A stretch of DNA of 7,499 nucleotides, taken from contig JAFSLR010000355.1 of assembly GCA_017448375.1 (NCBI GenBank), positions 1 through 7,499 on the forward strand, written 5' to 3'. Made by a program: the position numbers and the translations under genes. The notes below the pieces were generated by a model. It did no database searches. It saw nothing but the letters and a program-made list of their open reading frames with translations, and was not told the origin of the DNA. The stretch comes from Synergistaceae bacterium (GTDB lineage Bacteria; Synergistota; Synergistia; Synergistales; Aminobacteriaceae). Positions 6,548-7,499 of this stretch are shown here, one piece after another; the stretch's first letter is position 1; the number at the start of each line of letters is the position of its first letter.

Positions 6548-6887
6548 TCACTGCCATCGGTGAGCCGTCGCCTTTTCTTGCGCCGAGCTTGATTATTCTC
6601 GTATAGCCGCCCTTGTCAAAACTCTTGTACTTGGGGGCTATTTCCTGAAACAATTTCGTTGCTGCCTCTTTATGGGGCATTTTCGAGAACACTACGCGAA
6701 TATCATGAACGCTTCCGCCTCTTGCGCGTGTTATGAGTTTCTCGGCGACCCTGCGGAGTTCCTTTGCGCGTGTTACCGTTGTCGTAATACTTCCTTTGAG
6801 GAAGAGACTTGCGGCCATGTTACCGAGCATTAATTTGCGGTGGCTGCCGTAGCGTCCGAGTGTCCTATGGTCAACATGATGTCTCAA
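6513..6887 (-). CDS. rplQ: 50S ribosomal protein L17
   Basis: A 124-residue protein of the large ribosomal subunit, within the family's normal length. The N-terminal MRHHVDHRTLGR and the following SHRKLMLGNMAASLF are diagnostic, as are the central TTVTRAKELRRVAEKLIT and the C-terminal KGGYTRIIKLGARKGDGSPMAVIEL (given here as separate short blocks around residues 33-50 and 91-116). The start codon is TTG at 6887. No alternative is plausible: the next in-frame Met is residue 20 and would lose the conserved N-terminus. A full-length Shine-Dalgarno lies ten bases upstream. The gene starts 17 bases after rpoA, the standard bacterial order, and its end overlaps the ATPase gene by 35 bases. Confidence 0.97.
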   Translation of the reverse strand: MRHHVDHRTLGRYGSHRKLMLGNMAASLFLKGSITTTVTRAKELRRVAEKLITRARGGSVHDIRVVFSKMPHKEAATKLFQEIAPKYKSFDKGGYTRIIKLGARKGDGSPMAVIELVERKEEQK

Positions 6888-6897
6888 TTTATGCTTG

Positions 6898-6907
6898 CAC
6901 CTCCTTA
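6898..6907 (-). promoter_or_regulatory. Full-length Shine-Dalgarno of rplQ overlapping the rpoA stop
   Basis: On the minus strand the sequence reads TAAGGAGGTG: the TAA is the rpoA stop, and AAGGAGGTG (6906-6898) is a nearly complete complement of the 16S rRNA 3' end. It sits ten bases before the TTG start of rplQ. The strong site probably compensates for the weak start codon and decides the start. Its overlap with the stop means ribosomes ending on rpoA occupy the site, so the two genes may be translationally linked. Confidence 0.85.
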
Positions 6908-7499
6908 GCTGTCCTCTTCTGTGTCTTGTGTATCATTTTCGGTTTCATTGTCCGAATCTCCGGCGGTTTCGGGTTCGGTCTCGTCTGTAACTTCGGGTGT
7001 TTCACCTTCGGGCTGTTCCTCGTCGTGTGGGTCATCCGGCCTGAGTTCGTAGCCTAGAACCTGCAACCTGTCCTCAATCTCATTCAGAGACTTTTTGCCG
7101 AGATTGCGAATCTTCAGGAGTTCCTCGCGCGATCTCTGGAGTAATTCACCCACCGTATGAATGCCCCCGCGAAGAAGGCAGTTTTCGCTCCTTATCGAGA
7201 GTTCAAGCTCATGTATAGGGTGAGAGTATTGCTCCGTCTTGATTTCCTCCGGGTCGGGCTTGGGGGGCTCTGCGACTTCAGGCGGTGTCTCTTCGGGCTC
7301 TCTTTCTGCCTGCGGTGCGGTGCTTACGGTTTCGGCGATATGCCCGAAGCATTCCTCAGCGATTTTCGCAGCCTCAGTTACGGCCTCTTCAGGAGCTACA
7401 GCCCCGTTTGTCCAGACCTCAAGAATTAGCCGCTCATAGTCTATGCTCTGTCCGACTCTTGCGTTCTCAATCGTATAGTTCACTCTCTTTACGGGTGAG
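6905..7499 (-). CDS. rpoA: RNA polymerase alpha subunit, C-terminal part (cut by window edge)
   Basis: The gene runs off the right edge; about 197 C-terminal residues are visible, beginning in SPVKRVNYTIENARVGQ and LEVWTNG, the end of the N-terminal assembly domain. GTG 7483 is an internal valine codon, not a start. Numbering from that codon, the alpha C-terminal domain lies at about 88-149 and keeps the DNA- and activator-contact residues in IRSENC (R98, N101, C102) and LGKKS (128-132). Two features are unusual: the linker (about 51-88) is rich in Pro and Glu, and the protein continues 42 residues past the domain (151-192), with 20 Asp/Glu and no Lys or Arg. Alpha is the assembly scaffold of RNA polymerase and binds UP elements and regulators. 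It leads the operon segment shown here. Confidence 0.97.
   Translation of the reverse strand, partial: SPVKRVNYTIENARVGQSIDYERLILEVWTNGAVAPEEAVTEAAKIAEECFGHIAETVSTAPQAEREPEETPPEVAEPPKPDPEEIKTEQYSHPIHELELSIRSENCLLRGGIHTVGELLQRSREELLKIRNLGKKSLNEIEDRLQVLGYELRPDDPHDEEQPEGETPEVTDETEPETAGDSDNETENDTQDTEEDS

Noticed and set aside
6809..7057. Hydrophobic open frame on the plus strand opposite rplQ and rpoA
   Set aside because: It is the antisense reading of the acidic rpoA tail (GAA/GAG read backwards gives Phe/Leu) and lacks start signals.
7481..7483. GTG at 7483 as the start of a separate alpha-domain gene
   Set aside because: The frame stays open to the window edge and encodes the conserved SPVKR just before it, so GTG is an internal valine of full-length rpoA.

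Overview
The window (about 7.5 kb, densely coding) carries housekeeping genes in two converging blocks. No rRNA, tRNA, IS element, phage gene or CRISPR array is visible. The gene order rpoA-rplQ-ecfA-ecfT-truA on the minus strand is the arrangement typical of Bacillota and some neighbouring anaerobic phyla. The clostridial-looking RNase Z motifs fit that picture. I lean towards an anaerobe of the Synergistota/Bacillota type, but no single marker in the window decides it.

Left block, plus strand. Positions 1-211 are an AT-rich non-coding leader with a good sigma-70-type promoter (perfect TTGACA) for a 66-residue cold-shock protein at 212-412. A hairpin followed by a T run (476-512) closes this unit. 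Sixteen bases later begins a tightly packed three-gene operon, both junctions being ATGA overlaps: an RlaP/YcgL-type nucleotidyltransferase (529-1293), a class II CCA-adding/poly(A)-polymerase-family enzyme (1290-2459) and ribonuclease Z (2456-3382). RNase Z makes the mature 3' end of tRNA precursors lacking encoded CCA, and the CCA enzyme builds or repairs the CCA tail. The operon is therefore a tRNA 3'-end module with an uncharacterised predicted RNA-repair polymerase as its first gene. This is the most interesting feature of the window.

Right block, minus strand, read from the right edge. It starts with the 3' part of rpoA (RNA polymerase alpha, cut by the window edge, with a Pro/Glu-rich linker and a long acidic C-terminal tail). 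Next come rplQ (ribosomal protein L17, TTG start with a full-length Shine-Dalgarno), a single gene with two fused ECF-transporter ATPase domains (TTG start inside rplQ), ecfT (ECF transmembrane coupling protein) and truA (tRNA pseudouridine synthase). No substrate-binding S component is present, so the transporter probably serves S components encoded elsewhere. The genes overlap or nearly abut, suggesting one transcript.

The two blocks meet tail to tail: truA and rnz overlap by 40 bp at their 3' ends, leaving no room for an intergenic terminator. An octamer, CATGGCCG, occurs seven times on the two strands combined, far more than chance predicts, and in several reading frames.
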